DNA from: a virus
Virus record (IMG/VR): IMGVR_UViG_3300042691_022081
Location: 1 to 64,000 of that record
Direction: 5' to 3' (one strand)
DNA length: 64,000 nt
Below the pieces are notes generated by a model that saw only the letters and a list, made by a program, of their open reading frames with translations, did not search any database and was not told the origin of the DNA. Position numbers and translations under genes: made by a program. Shown one piece after another: positions 15,384 through 23,905 of the stretch (position 1 is the first letter of the stretch; every line of letters begins with the position of its first letter).

Positions 15384-16745
15384 GCTCTTGCATTCAGCGT
15401 ATAACTTAGCCAATTCGGGAAATGTATCCAAAAAATTGGTATTTCTGCGCTTGTCGTGCTCATCAAAAAACAAAGCAAAGTCTTTCAAATGGACTTGTTC
15501 TCGTTCTTCATCGAACAAGTATTGTATTCTTTCTAATTTGGCTACTTCCCAATTTTGGAAACCTTTGCCGTTACAGTGATTATCCTGCATGAATTTAACT
15601 TGTTTGATAATTTGATTTTTATATTCACTTGGTAAAATTCTAACACTCATCCATTTTGGATTGTCTAGATAAGGTATGTCTACATTAATTGAACGATCTT
15701 CGTCAAAATATTTTAACTTCATTAACAATACATCTTTTAAGAATTCTATATATGAAGTAACTGATAATGCGTTGTAAGTAGACATTATACTAAAATTAGC
15801 TTTAGGAACTTCGCTTAAAAATTTATAACAGTTTTCCAACCAGATATCATAGTCCATTCCGTTTCTAATGTATTCTGCTTTTGCTCCGTAGGCTTCTGCA
15901 CTTGTGAATAAGGTAAATCGTTTAACCGCTTTGTTTTCTTGAATAATTTTAATCTTTTCAATAAATTTGTCAAATAATTTATCAGGCAACACACAATTAC
16001 TGTTGATTGCCAATTCTAAATTAGGATTAGGATTTTCAATAATATAGTCAAGGACTTTAAAAGTATCCTTGCTCATTAACGGTTCACCGCCAGTAATTCG
16101 AAAGGTATGTAATGTTGGATATACATCTGGCCACCATTTCCAAAATGCTTCTACATAAGGATTATGTTCCTTAATTGGAATAGGAATTTTGTTTTGATGC
16201 TTTGTATGTTCTAAATCATTATATCGAAGTGTAGTTGGATATCCGCCAAACTTTTCAATTTCTTCCATCCACTTAGAACTAATATGTGGACTACAGTAAG
16301 CACATTTAAAATTACAAGCATGGCTAAAACTGACTTCTAGATAAGTTGGTTTTATATTTTTTTCATAGCCAGCTACCATGACATCAAAGTAGCGAGATTG
16401 GCCAGCCCAATCATCTGTACTTTTATAAATTCTGTCACTGAATACATCTGCATCTGTTGGTGCATTATCTTCAACTTGCCAACAAAAATGACATTCTTCT
16501 GGACGTTGTCCAGTCATCATTAATTTACGCTGTTGTTTTTTAAATGACGTGTTGTGTAAAGCACTAGGATCCTCTTGAATTTCTTCAATAGGGATTTTAT
16601 GTGTGTTAGGATGATGACAACTGTGTGTATGCCCGTTTTGGAGGTGCAAAGTGACTTGTAGCCACTTTGCTAAACACATTCCGGGACCAGTTCTGTCTAA
16701 TACTGTTTTTGCTTTTCTTAGCCAGATAATTTTTTCATCTGTCAT
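15375..16745 (-). CDS. Twitch-domain radical SAM protein
   Basis: A 456-residue radical SAM enzyme. The [4Fe-4S] motif CNFKCAYC (C144, C148, C151) is followed by the SAM-binding RITGGEPLMS. Upstream, HTHSCHHPN and ECHFCW supply extra cysteines as in SPASM/twitch proteins. The end (PELAKLYAECK) resembles the other long phage paralogs at 53194, 55568 and 59621. ATG 16745 makes an ATGA overlap with the upstream gene, so the earlier in-frame TTG at 16751 is rejected. Its substrate is unknown; twitch proteins often modify peptides or carbohydrates. It sits in the early block, away from the main cluster. Confidence 0.88.
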   Translation of the reverse strand: MTDEKIIWLRKAKTVLDRTGPGMCLAKWLQVTLHLQNGHTHSCHHPNTHKIPIEEIQEDPSALHNTSFKKQQRKLMMTGQRPEECHFCWQVEDNAPTDADVFSDRIYKSTDDWAGQSRYFDVMVAGYEKNIKPTYLEVSFSHACNFKCAYCSPHISSKWMEEIEKFGGYPTTLRYNDLEHTKHQNKIPIPIKEHNPYVEAFWKWWPDVYPTLHTFRITGGEPLMSKDTFKVLDYIIENPNPNLELAINSNCVLPDKLFDKFIEKIKIIQENKAVKRFTLFTSAEAYGAKAEYIRNGMDYDIWLENCYKFLSEVPKANFSIMSTYNALSVTSYIEFLKDVLLMKLKYFDEDRSINVDIPYLDNPKWMSVRILPSEYKNQIIKQVKFMQDNHCNGKGFQNWEVAKLERIQYLFDEEREQVHLKDFALFFDEHDKRRNTNFLDTFPELAKLYAECKSLT

Positions 16746-17572
16746 GTCCAAAGACTCTCGCGAATCTTAATAAGACGAATCATCATTGCTTCTTCTTCCT
16801 TAGCATAGTCTATTTCGATCTTACGCAAGGCCTTAAGAGCTTTGTCGCCTATCTTACGAAGTTTAGGGTTTTTATCAGCACGTAGGCTTCCCCAAAGACT
16901 GCCACCGTTTTCTTTTCGGCAATTTTCGCAGTAATCTGTCCAACCGCTAACATCATAAGGGTCAGGACGATTACGATAAGTTACAGTCCACCAAGTATAT
17001 AACTCAATAATTTCCTTGGCGGCTTTTGCTTGATATGTGGGTTCGACTTTGTGCTTTTCACCTTCTTCCAAAAACTCTTCGTTAGTTAGTGTTGCAGCCC
17101 AACGCAGGTATTCTAATCCAGCTTCTGGACAACGCCAAGTTCTCCAACCAATTTTACGATACCAAGGAACATTGTATTTGGTCTTCATATCGTCACTCCA
17201 GATGCAGTGATGCCATGCTTGTTCTATTTCAACAAAATCCACAAGCTCGTTGAATAGACAAGGAAGAAAGCGATTACCAACATCGCACCAGTTACCAGGT
17301 TGTATGTCGCGAGGATGGGCCGTAAGACGATGGCTGTGACTAACCCAGCGATTATTAATATAATAGCGAATGTCATTTAATTTATCTGGTATATAGTAAA
17401 CAAATTTTTGTAGATAATCAAGGCCTTCCTCGGCTATCCACCAACGAACAGGATGCGCAGACTTGGCTTGATTTTCCCAGTCATGCCATTCGTCGCTAGT
17501 ACCCACTTTGAGTTTTGGTGTACCGCGAATCCAATCTGCAAATTTACTAATTGTCCAATAATGACTACGCAT
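16742..17572 (-). CDS. Trp-rich phage protein of unknown function
   Basis: A 276-residue protein opening with ISKFADWIRGTPKLKVGTS and containing AHPVRWWIAEEGLDYLQ and INNRWVSHSHRLTA. It is very rich in Trp and Tyr, and the C-terminus is a charged helix. I recall similar proteins in marine T4-like phages with no assigned role. A CENC pair near residue 220 could bind metal. AAGGA precedes the start, and translation is coupled to the following radical SAM gene by ATGA. Confidence 0.75.
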   Translation of the reverse strand: MRSHYWTISKFADWIRGTPKLKVGTSDEWHDWENQAKSAHPVRWWIAEEGLDYLQKFVYYIPDKLNDIRYYINNRWVSHSHRLTAHPRDIQPGNWCDVGNRFLPCLFNELVDFVEIEQAWHHCIWSDDMKTKYNVPWYRKIGWRTWRCPEAGLEYLRWAATLTNEEFLEEGEKHKVEPTYQAKAAKEIIELYTWWTVTYRNRPDPYDVSGWTDYCENCRKENGGSLWGSLRADKNPKLRKIGDKALKALRKIEIDYAKEEEAMMIRLIKIRESLWT

Positions 17573-17585
17573 TGTTTTTCCTTAA

Positions 17586-18281
17586 TTACTTTCTATCGCC
17601 AAATAACTGTAACAAGTTGAGGAACAAGTTGATAAAATCCATGTACAATGTTAGTGCTCCACGCACTTCAGCGGCTGGTGCAGTATCTACACTTAGTTCT
17701 TCTCGAATCTTTTGTGTGTCATATGCTGTTAATCCTAAAAAGATAATAATTGCCAATGCTGAAATGACCATCTGCATTACTGTACTACCAATAAAGATAT
17801 TAACAATACTGGCAATGATAATGGCAATCAGACCAACAAACATAAACTTACCCATGCTGTCTAGGCTACGTTTAGTAAAATAACCATAACCACTCATAAC
17901 ACCAAATAAAATTGCTGCACCCATAAAGGCACTGACAATTGAACCCATAGTAAATACAGCAAAGATCATTGCAAAGCTCAAGCCCATTAATGCCGCAAAG
18001 CCGTGCAAACACAACTGAGCAATTTCTTTACTAGGATTATTTCCTAGTACCATAGCAATACCAAAAATTGCTACTAGCGGTGCAAAAATAACAATCCACT
18101 TTAGTACACCTGTAAAAAAGAACGCCAACAACTCTGGGCTAGTTCCTACAAAGTAACTAACAAGCATAGATACAACTACTGCTAGGCTCATGTGTCCATA
18201 AACACGACCCATAGCACTATTAATTTCTTCTGCTGAGCGATAACTTAAAACACCATCACTCATATAATTAGAACCGAACAT
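17586..18281 (-). CDS. Bax inhibitor-1 / YccA family membrane protein
   Basis: A 231-residue protein with about seven hydrophobic segments. It has the family signature GLTAYDTQKI near residue 185 and the C-terminal YMDFINLFLNLLQLFG. Bax1-I proteins are multi-pass inner-membrane proteins linked to proton/calcium leak and to protease control in bacteria (YccA with FtsH). In a phage it may modulate host membrane proteolysis or lysis timing (inference). AGGAG lies just before ATG 18281. Confidence 0.9.
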   Translation of the reverse strand: MFGSNYMSDGVLSYRSAEEINSAMGRVYGHMSLAVVVSMLVSYFVGTSPELLAFFFTGVLKWIVIFAPLVAIFGIAMVLGNNPSKEIAQLCLHGFAALMGLSFAMIFAVFTMGSIVSAFMGAAILFGVMSGYGYFTKRSLDSMGKFMFVGLIAIIIASIVNIFIGSTVMQMVISALAIIIFLGLTAYDTQKIREELSVDTAPAAEVRGALTLYMDFINLFLNLLQLFGDRK

Positions 18282-18292
18282 TTCATTCTCCT

Positions 18293-18658
18293 TTAAACAA
18301 ACGGTTTAAGATCGGGCGGTACCCAGCCCACGGGTTTTAAAACTTTACCATCTTCACGCTTACGAACTTTGCCCGTATCTTTATCGATCTTAGCAAAGTT
18401 AGTTTGCATCACTTCTTTCCAAGCACCTTCTGCATCACTGCCCATACTGTGTATAGCACCAATAGTGACAACAAGTATGTCAATTAGAGCATCTAGTGTT
18501 TCCAACTGATCATGATTATTTACAGCAACTTGAAGTTCGTTGTACTCTTCTTGGATCAATCTAAGATACATTTTAAATTGATCTTGATCAAAATCACCGC
18601 CTGTGGTTTGATCACAGGCTTTCATAAACTTTTCTTGATCTCTAAATGGATTCGTCAT
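18293..18658 (-). CDS. MazG-like nucleoside triphosphate pyrophosphohydrolase
   Basis: A 121-residue all-alpha NTP-PPase-like protein. The metal-binding acidic helices appear as QEEYNEL and, about 25 residues later, ALIDILVVTIG. The C-terminal PVGWVPPDLKPFV is typical of phage members. The family hydrolyses NTPs or dNTPs to monophosphates; phage MazG has been proposed to tune nucleotide or alarmone pools. AAGGA precedes the start. Confidence 0.85.
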   Translation of the reverse strand: MTNPFRDQEKFMKACDQTTGGDFDQDQFKMYLRLIQEEYNELQVAVNNHDQLETLDALIDILVVTIGAIHSMGSDAEGAWKEVMQTNFAKIDKDTGKVRKREDGKVLKPVGWVPPDLKPFV

Positions 18659-18666
18659 ATTTTTCC

Positions 18667-18909
18667 TTAAATTGTATTATTAGTTTCTGGTTCTATTCCC
18701 TCTGTACAAGGAATTGGTCTTCCATAAAAATCTAACATTAAAGTTCCCCAAACTCTGTCGCTATCTTCAAATTCAACAAAAATTCTTCCGTATGCACAGA
18801 AAGTTCTAGTTTCAGTCATTGATCTTGGATTTTTTATTAAAACAGCAAACCCAACCAATAAGGTTATGCAAATAGTCCAAGCTATAACTACCCAACGAAA
18901 TATTTTCAC
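18667..18909 (-). CDS. Small membrane-anchored protein, unknown
   Basis: An 80-residue protein with one N-terminal hydrophobic segment (VVIAWTICITLLVGFAVLI) and a 55-residue soluble tail with two cysteines (FCAYG and IPCTEG) that could form a disulfide outside the membrane. The start is GTG 18909. It lies between the MazG-like and ligase genes. No family recognised. Confidence 0.65.
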   Translation of the reverse strand: MKIFRWVVIAWTICITLLVGFAVLIKNPRSMTETRTFCAYGRIFVEFEDSDRVWGTLMLDFYGRPIPCTEGIEPETNNTI

Positions 18910-18924
18910 AGCATATTACTCAAT

Positions 18925-20253
18925 TTAGATTTTTTCACCTTTTACAAGTCCACGGAATCGCATGAATCGTGGAAAACGCAAACTATAAGTTCCGTCTTGG
19001 TTTTGTGTAATAGCATCTGCACGTACTTCTGCTACCATACCAACACAATCATCTTTGAAGGACCAGAAGCCAACCCGTTGCTCGTCAGTAAGTCCGCTAC
19101 CAACATTAACTCGGATATCCTTGCCATCGTCAACACCTTCGCATACAAGCGCACCAAGTCGTCCTACATTCTTACCCGTGCCTTCTTCTGTAGCAACTAC
19201 AGTGAGGCTAACTTCGATAAATGGTTTCAACTTTAGCCATGCCACACTACGTTTGCATTCGTAGCCAGCTTCTGGGTCTTTGATCATGATTCCTTCATAC
19301 CCTCCATCGATGGCTTGTTGGTTAATATCTTTAAAACGTTTTGCGCCTGCCGTAGTATCTAAGTCAACAAGTTCGTGACCAACAACTGCTACATTAGGCA
19401 GTTCGTCTTTGTAAGTTTTGTGCCAATAGTATAACATGTCGCTTCGTTCTTTTTGGCTTTTATCCCATTCGCCTTGTTCAAAATTTTCAAGCGGAAGAAA
19501 ATCAAACAAGTGTAGCACAGCATCGTTGGCTTGCACATTGTCTTTACGGTGTACCTGTTTCATTAGGTCCTGGAAACTGCTAGACATAACTTCGCCGTCG
19601 AGAACAAAATCTAAATTTTTACTAGTACCGTGTTTTTTTACAACCTTGCTAATTTGTTCCGTTATGTGAGGGAAGTTAACAAGCTCTTTACCATTACGAC
19701 TAAACATATCGACACGACCGTCACTGCGTACAATAGTGATAACCCTAACACCATCCAATTTAACTTCGATAAGTTTTTGCCCTGTAACTTTTGATTCATG
19801 ATTACTGCTATCGTGAGCAAGCTGACAACCAAAAACAGGAACAGCAAAATCAGCATATTTCTTCTCCACCATTTTGTTAATTGTTTTTTCGCTTACACCA
19901 CAACGTAAATCTTTAATAAGGATGCGTCGATACCAACCGTTCCATTGTGCCTTGGTAGCCGATTTCATCATTGCTTGTATCATATCCCTCGCTGTATTAC
20001 CGGTGACGTTGCGAGTAACGAAACCAGTAAGAGCGAGAGTAAAACTATCCCAAGATAAACCAGGACCATCTTCATCTTTTTTCTCCGGTATTTGTTTGAG
20101 TCCAAAAGTAATCATTGGATCTAGTGCAAGACGACAACCTTCAAAAAATTCTTTGTTGCCTGCTTCTGCTTGGGCAAGAATAATTGCTTCTTTGTTTAGA
20201 CGGCTTGGATGATCTTCCAAAGTAGAAATTACATACTGGCAAGGATCGCTCAT
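18925..20253 (-). CDS. ATP-dependent DNA ligase (T4 gp30-like)
   Basis: A 442-residue ligase that seals nicks in DNA. Nucleotidyltransferase motifs occur in order: motif I EVKLDGVRV with nucleophile K165, RNGKELVNFP, LDGEVMSS, GYEGIMIKDP and WLKLKPF. A C-terminal OB-fold part ends RFPRFMRFRGLV. Length is slightly below T4 ligase (487). AAAGG precedes ATG 20253 and a perfect sigma70 promoter lies about 35 bases upstream, consistent with an early replication gene. Confidence 0.95.
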   Translation of the reverse strand: MSDPCQYVISTLEDHPSRLNKEAIILAQAEAGNKEFFEGCRLALDPMITFGLKQIPEKKDEDGPGLSWDSFTLALTGFVTRNVTGNTARDMIQAMMKSATKAQWNGWYRRILIKDLRCGVSEKTINKMVEKKYADFAVPVFGCQLAHDSSNHESKVTGQKLIEVKLDGVRVITIVRSDGRVDMFSRNGKELVNFPHITEQISKVVKKHGTSKNLDFVLDGEVMSSSFQDLMKQVHRKDNVQANDAVLHLFDFLPLENFEQGEWDKSQKERSDMLYYWHKTYKDELPNVAVVGHELVDLDTTAGAKRFKDINQQAIDGGYEGIMIKDPEAGYECKRSVAWLKLKPFIEVSLTVVATEEGTGKNVGRLGALVCEGVDDGKDIRVNVGSGLTDEQRVGFWSFKDDCVGMVAEVRADAITQNQDGTYSLRFPRFMRFRGLVKGEKI

Positions 20254-20287
20254 GAATAGACCTTTCGAATAACTAGTTAATGTAGCT

Positions 20288-20316
20288 ATTATACAGTCAG
20301 ACTATTAGTATGTCAA
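20288..20316 (-). promoter_or_regulatory. Perfect sigma70 consensus promoter for DNA ligase
   Basis: TTGACA (20311-20316), a 17-base spacer and TATAAT (20288-20293) on the minus strand. Confidence 0.92.
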
Positions 20317-21033
20317 GTGATTTGTTGTCTTAAATGGTTTGCCTTCGTAAGCATATTCTAATTGATTCATTATCTTACGCTTCATTTGGCGAACTTTTGG
20401 ATGGTCATGATTGTACTCAAAAGCCTTCATAAAACGCCCCCATGAGTTTGGACGAACACGTTTTGGAACTTTGGCATCTAAGTAGTTTTTGATTGAACGG
20501 GTGTCCCACCCAAATTTATCAATCATATCTTGAGCAAGATTAAAAGCGTGGGCTCCCATTTCATCTCTGTCGCCATAGTACTCTTGCTCTTTACGAGTTC
20601 GAGCATAATAAGCAGTACTTTGATATCCTGGTATAGCTTTGAAATTTCTAGCACGAAATTGTCTAGTATGGATAACTTCGTGTAGAACTGTATCAGCAAA
20701 TAGTTGGCAAACACGTTCCCAACGATAGGTGCTCATACGCATAGTAGCTGTTTTGGGAGGATAAGCCAGTTCAATTTCAATAAAACGCTTTCTACCTTTT
20801 TTGTCTAAGTCGCTGTAGTAAGCACCACCTACCCAAATTTCGCCTTTTTTAACAGGATTGAATCTACTGCTTTTTACTTTGATAGGCAAGTGTGCTTTAA
20901 CATGTTGGCTTATAATACTGGTAATTTCGCCTATAGGTAACCGCTTATCAACTAATTCAGACTTTAGCTGATAAAGCATTGAGTACAAGGTATTGCGGTC
21001 CAATAAGGACCAATTAAAAGCCTGGCGGGCCAT
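20305..21033 (-). CDS. HExxH putative zinc metalloprotease (SprT-like)
   Basis: A 242-residue protein with the zinc-peptidase motif LHEVIHTRQF (H118, E119, H122) and a downstream acidic helix YGDRDEMGAHAFNLA that may give the third ligand. The family and substrate are not certain; SprT-like or a phage-specific peptidase is the best guess. A homologous layout occurs at 29487-30152. AGGAG and a perfect TATAAATA box (21054-21061) precede the start. The ligase promoter lies within its 3' end. Confidence 0.7.
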   Translation of the reverse strand: MARQAFNWSLLDRNTLYSMLYQLKSELVDKRLPIGEITSIISQHVKAHLPIKVKSSRFNPVKKGEIWVGGAYYSDLDKKGRKRFIEIELAYPPKTATMRMSTYRWERVCQLFADTVLHEVIHTRQFRARNFKAIPGYQSTAYYARTRKEQEYYGDRDEMGAHAFNLAQDMIDKFGWDTRSIKNYLDAKVPKRVRPNSWGRFMKAFEYNHDHPKVRQMKRKIMNQLEYAYEGKPFKTTNHLTY

Positions 21034-21053
21034 AGTACACTCCTAGACATTAC

Positions 21054-21061
21054 TATTTATA
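21054..21061 (-). promoter_or_regulatory. T4-late-type promoter TATAAATA
   Basis: Exact TATAAATA on the minus strand, 20 bases before ATG 21033. Confidence 0.7.
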
Positions 21062-21092
21062 GTATACTAGGGCTAACCATTATATACGCACT

Positions 21093-21136
21093 TTATGGGC
21101 GTTTTGTAATGGGCTCGTCTACCAAACCAAAATTTA
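21093..21136 (-). pseudogene. Relic of the clpP 3' end
   Basis: Read on the minus strand it encodes NFGLVDEPITKRP and a stop, matching the last residues of the intact ClpP ([13 protein letters not shown]). At the DNA level 36 of 40 bases agree between 21097-21136 and 22236-22275. Nothing clpP-like continues upstream. The fragment lies at the far side of the 21209-22219 gene, so the two copies form direct repeats around it. Confidence 0.85.
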
Positions 21137-21178
21137 GCACATGATTTTAAATAATTCAAAGAATCCTGGTATTAGATA

Positions 21179-21186
21179 CTAAATAT
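21179..21186 (+). promoter_or_regulatory. Late-type box CTAAATAT for the inserted gene
   Basis: Lies 22 bases before ATG 21209, inside the repeat-bounded segment. No ribosome site is seen. Confidence 0.5.
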
Positions 21187-21208
21187 TATATCAAAAATTT
21201 GAATAATC

Positions 21209-22219
21209 ATGAGTGATTTAAGAAAATTAATCGAACATATCGATCATGTTGAAAGGGGTGGAGAATTTGCTCGACTACTAGACCCTGCAACAGGTCGCAT
21301 TGTCAGCGTTCCTATAAATGAAAATCTAGGAAAGCTGTTAGGTGCAGCGGCAGCTGGCGGTGCGCTCGGATATGGTGCAAGTTGGTTAAAAGATAAGTTT
21401 TTTTCTGATAAACCAAACGCAGATAGTTCGGGATCATCTGGATCCTCCAATTCGACGGGATCGTCAGGATCGTCAGGAACTGCTTATTTTGTGCCCGATG
21501 ACCAAGTAAACCCAGAATGGAAGAATTACAAACAAAGAATGAATCCTAATGGGAATCAAGGACACCAAGGTTCAGGTATTGATCCAAATGATGATCCAAA
21601 TGATCCTAAAACATGGCCGCCTGGTGTGAAAAAAGCTCCAGACTTTGGTTTTCTAGATCCTAACGGTCTGTGGATTCCTACACCGTTTGATGTAAGAACT
21701 GGTGGCCGAGATAGTAAATGGACTATACCTCAGACAAGTCCAGCAAATATTATAGGAATTCCTGCGAGTAAATTGACACCTTTTCAACAAAAAACTCAAG
21801 AGCTTGGCCATAAAAACTGTTGTACTTCGGCTTCACATCTTGAGCAAACTAAGGTTGTACAGTTACCCAATGGTGCTCCCCAAATACCAGGTTATAAACA
21901 AGTGGATGCAAAACGATTCGCTACAGATATGAAACAATCTTGGGGCCCTAATGATTTCAATTGGCAGTATGCTTATAAGAACGGTAACAAGTTTGTTTTA
22001 ATTGTGCCCTGGCTATGGTACAATACAAAGATTAGTATTGGCAGATACTATTCCGGTTGGAACACAAATCTACGTTATGACCAGAATAAAGTTAACACAC
22101 CAAATGGTGTAGTGTATGTTGCAGCCAAAAAGTGGGTTGTAAATGATATGTTCTTAGATGTTATTATTCACTCCACAGACAATATTGGTGATAAAATTTT
22201 AGCAAATATAAAAATATAA
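21209..22219 (+). CDS. Ser/Gly-linker protein of unknown function inserted beside clpP
   Basis: A 336-residue protein. Order: a charged helix (MSDLRKLIEHIDHVERGG), a Gly/Ala-rich hydrophobic stretch (LLGAAAAGGALGYGASWL) like a glycine-zipper or membrane segment, a low-complexity Ser/Gly linker (about residues 73-92), an Asn/Asp/Pro-rich part, and a Trp/Tyr-rich C-terminal domain with a CC pair (HKNCCTS). No family recognised; a virion or injected protein is possible. It is the only plus-strand gene in the 11-31 kb block and is bracketed by clpP-end repeats, indicating recent insertion. Confidence 0.75.
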   Translation: MSDLRKLIEHIDHVERGGEFARLLDPATGRIVSVPINENLGKLLGAAAAGGALGYGASWLKDKFFSDKPNADSSGSSGSSNSTGSSGSSGTAYFVPDDQVNPEWKNYKQRMNPNGNQGHQGSGIDPNDDPNDPKTWPPGVKKAPDFGFLDPNGLWIPTPFDVRTGGRDSKWTIPQTSPANIIGIPASKLTPFQQKTQELGHKNCCTSASHLEQTKVVQLPNGAPQIPGYKQVDAKRFATDMKQSWGPNDFNWQYAYKNGNKFVLIVPWLWYNTKISIGRYYSGWNTNLRYDQNKVNTPNGVVYVAAKKWVVNDMFLDVIIHSTDNIGDKILANIKI

Positions 22220-22231
22220 GTATTACCAAGT

Positions 22232-22822
22232 CTACGGACGTTTTGTAATGATCTCGTCTACCAAACCAAAATCTACAGCTTCTTGAGCACTCATAAAGTT
22301 ATCCCGTTCCATAGCTGCATAAAACTCCTCAAAAGTCTTGCCCTTGCTGTTATGGTTAACATAAATTTGGGTAAGATTTTGTTTCATTTTTAAGATTTCT
22401 TTTACTTGAATTTCCATGTCAGTAGCCTGCCCACCCGCACCACCACTTGGTTGATGAATCATATGGCGAGCATTTGGAAGCATTTTACGCTTGCCTTTAG
22501 CACCTGCTTGGGCTAAAAGTGAACCCATGCTACACGCTTGTCCCATGACAATAGTTGAAACATCTGGACGGATGAATTGCATGGTATCATAAATTGCCAT
22601 GCCAGCAGTAACCACACCGCCAGGGCTATTGATAAAAAATGAGATGTCTTCATTTCCTTGGCTCTCCAAAAATAAGAGCTGTGCTACTATCAAACTAGCA
22701 CTATGCTCATTAACATCTGTGTCTAGCATAACGATTCGATCCTTGAGCAGTCGACTATAAATGTCATAACTACGTTCTCCGCGAGCTTCTTGCTCGATAA
22801 CCATTGGTACCAAATGTGGCAT
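22232..22822 (-). CDS. clpP: ATP-dependent Clp protease proteolytic subunit
   Basis: A 196-residue ClpP. The catalytic triad is S98 in GQACSMGS, H123 in MIHQPSGG and D174 in MERDNFMSA. The oligomer region and [10 protein letters not shown] are intact. ClpP forms the 14-mer chamber and needs a ClpX/ClpA-type unfoldase, presumably from the host. Phage copies may redirect host proteolysis or process virion proteins. It starts in a TAATG overlap with the small zinc protein. Its last 40 bases are duplicated about 1.1 kb away. Confidence 0.96.
   Translation of the reverse strand: MPHLVPMVIEQEARGERSYDIYSRLLKDRIVMLDTDVNEHSASLIVAQLLFLESQGNEDISFFINSPGGVVTAGMAIYDTMQFIRPDVSTIVMGQACSMGSLLAQAGAKGKRKMLPNARHMIHQPSGGAGGQATDMEIQVKEILKMKQNLTQIYVNHNSKGKTFEEFYAAMERDNFMSAQEAVDFGLVDEIITKRP
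22236..22275. repeat. Direct repeat copy within the clpP 3' end
   Basis: Matches 21097-21136 at 36 of 40 positions in the same orientation. With that copy it frames the 21209-22219 gene. Confidence 0.85.
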
Positions 22823-22998
22823 TATTCTTCTCCAAAAATGTAAGCGGACATTTTCCGCTCGGTTGTTTCTTTATCTTTCATAGCGCATTCAAAACAGATA
22901 TTTTCATCGTTTGGACCGTAAGGTCTGCACTCATCTACTGTACCGCACATCTCGCAAACTTCAGGCGGTTGTTCGGCAATTATTCCTCGTCCTGACAT
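22822..22998 (-). CDS. Small four-cysteine zinc-ribbon protein
   Basis: A 58-residue protein with [14 protein letters not shown] and CFECAMKD, giving two CxxC pairs like a zinc ribbon. I recall very similar short proteins in marine T4-like phages; the role is unknown. ATG 22998 has GGAGA upstream and is preferred over the longer frame from 23052. Its stop overlaps the clpP start (TAATG), suggesting co-translation with clpP. Confidence 0.7.
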   Translation of the reverse strand: MSGRGIIAEQPPEVCEMCGTVDECRPYGPNDENICFECAMKDKETTERKMSAYIFGEE

Positions 22999-23074
22999 TC
23001 GTATTTCTCCAGACAGTAATACCAAAGTGAATAATGACAGCAAAGATAGCAAATACTAACCAAAGTCTAATCAT
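22961..23074 (-). CDS. 37-residue single-span membrane peptide
   Basis: Starts MIRLWLVFAIFAVIIHFGI, a single transmembrane helix, then a basic tail ([11 protein letters not shown]). It overlaps the zinc-ribbon gene by 38 bases in another frame and the preceding gene by ATGA. The arrangement and size fit small phage inner-membrane proteins of holin/spanin-like or regulatory kind; no family assigned. Confidence 0.5.
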   Translation of the reverse strand: MIRLWLVFAIFAVIIHFGITVWRNTNVRTRNNCRTTA

Positions 23075-23229
23075 TGTGATTCTTTCTTAATTTCTGGTTT
23101 AGGTTGTTCTTTTTTCTCTTCAACTTTCTTTTCTTTGAAGACGGGTTCAGGCAAGTAGGGTGTAATAACATAATAGTTAGCACCCCACCAACCTAGTGCC
23201 GATAAGAAACCAATAACGATATATTCCAT
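23071..23229 (-). CDS. 52-residue membrane-anchored charged peptide
   Basis: MEYIVIGFLSALGWWGANYY forms one membrane helix. The tail is PEPVFKEKKVEEKKEQPKP, Lys/Glu/Pro-rich. TAATG overlap with the lipoprotein upstream and ATGA with the next gene place it in a tightly coupled small-protein operon. Function unknown. Confidence 0.6.
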   Translation of the reverse strand: MEYIVIGFLSALGWWGANYYVITPYLPEPVFKEKKVEEKKEQPKPEIKKESQ

Positions 23230-23783
23230 TATCGCTCCAGCTCTTTAAATGCCTCCGGAGCACGTTGTTGAGCCATTTCTTGGAGTCGATGTTGCTCTTT
23301 GGCACGTCTTAGAATATTAGCATCACCCGTAGGTAATGCTACCAATACATAAGTACGGAACCATTTGCCTTCAGGCACACGCTTAATTTCTTTAAGCTCG
23401 ACGCCTGTCAAATCAACTTTGTCGCATGAACTCTTGCTGACTAATTCGTTAACAGCCGTAGCTGAATTTTCACCTTCGGTACGGTAAACTTTATTACGCA
23501 TACTCATTGTACCACCTGCGGTCATACAAATTTTTCGGTATGCGTCATCTTTTGCCAGCATGTCTGCATAGCTAAAGTCTGTGCTTTTACCAGTACCTGC
23601 TTCATACACAGCACTAGTGCTAGTAGGAACTTCAAACATCCATTTAGGAGCCTTATCAATAGCACGTTCAACATAGCGTTCTTGTCGTTCACGTTCCATA
23701 TCGGCTCTTTTACCATAAGGATCTGTTGTACCACAAGCGGTCAAAACAGCAACAATTGGCAACAGAGTAAGTATCTTTTTCAT
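23229..23783 (-). CDS. Lipoprotein (LPP20-like)
   Basis: A 184-residue protein with a lipoprotein signal (MKKILTLLPIVAVLTACG; lipobox LTAC, Cys17). The mature part is helical and charged with PKWMFEVPTS and a YADMLAKDDAYRKIC helix, recalling LPP20-type outer-membrane lipoproteins (uncertain). Its start overlaps the entericidin-like gene stop (TAATG). Phage lipoproteins can block superinfection or act in lysis. Confidence 0.65.
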   Translation of the reverse strand: MKKILTLLPIVAVLTACGTTDPYGKRADMERERQERYVERAIDKAPKWMFEVPTSTSAVYEAGTGKSTDFSYADMLAKDDAYRKICMTAGGTMSMRNKVYRTEGENSATAVNELVSKSSCDKVDLTGVELKEIKRVPEGKWFRTYVLVALPTGDANILRRAKEQHRLQEMAQQRAPEAFKELER

Positions 23784-23905
23784 TATTTTCCACCTATTTT
23801 TTCTTTAGTCCATTCTGCACTAGACGTAAGGTCCTTACCAACTCCTGCTACAGTAGAACAAGCGGTAAGAGCTAGTGTTACTACAAATGCGAATACTACT
23901 TTCAT
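23783..23905 (-). CDS. Entericidin-like small lipoprotein
   Basis: A 40-residue prolipoprotein: signal MKVVFAFVVTLALTAC, then STVAGVGKDLTSSAEW and a Lys-rich end. LTAC-(S/N)TVAGVGKD is the hallmark of the entericidin EcnA/EcnB family, bacterial toxin/antidote lipoproteins. AGGAG lies nine bases before ATG 23905. It is coupled by ATGA to the gene before and TAATG to the gene after. It may disturb the envelope during lysis, or simply be host-derived. Confidence 0.75.
   Translation of the reverse strand: MKVVFAFVVTLALTACSTVAGVGKDLTSSAEWTKEKIGGK

Noticed and set aside
21097-22275. Direct repeats as attachment sites of a self-mobile element
   Set aside because: No integrase, transposase or homing nuclease lies between them; kept only as evidence of an insertion or recombination event.
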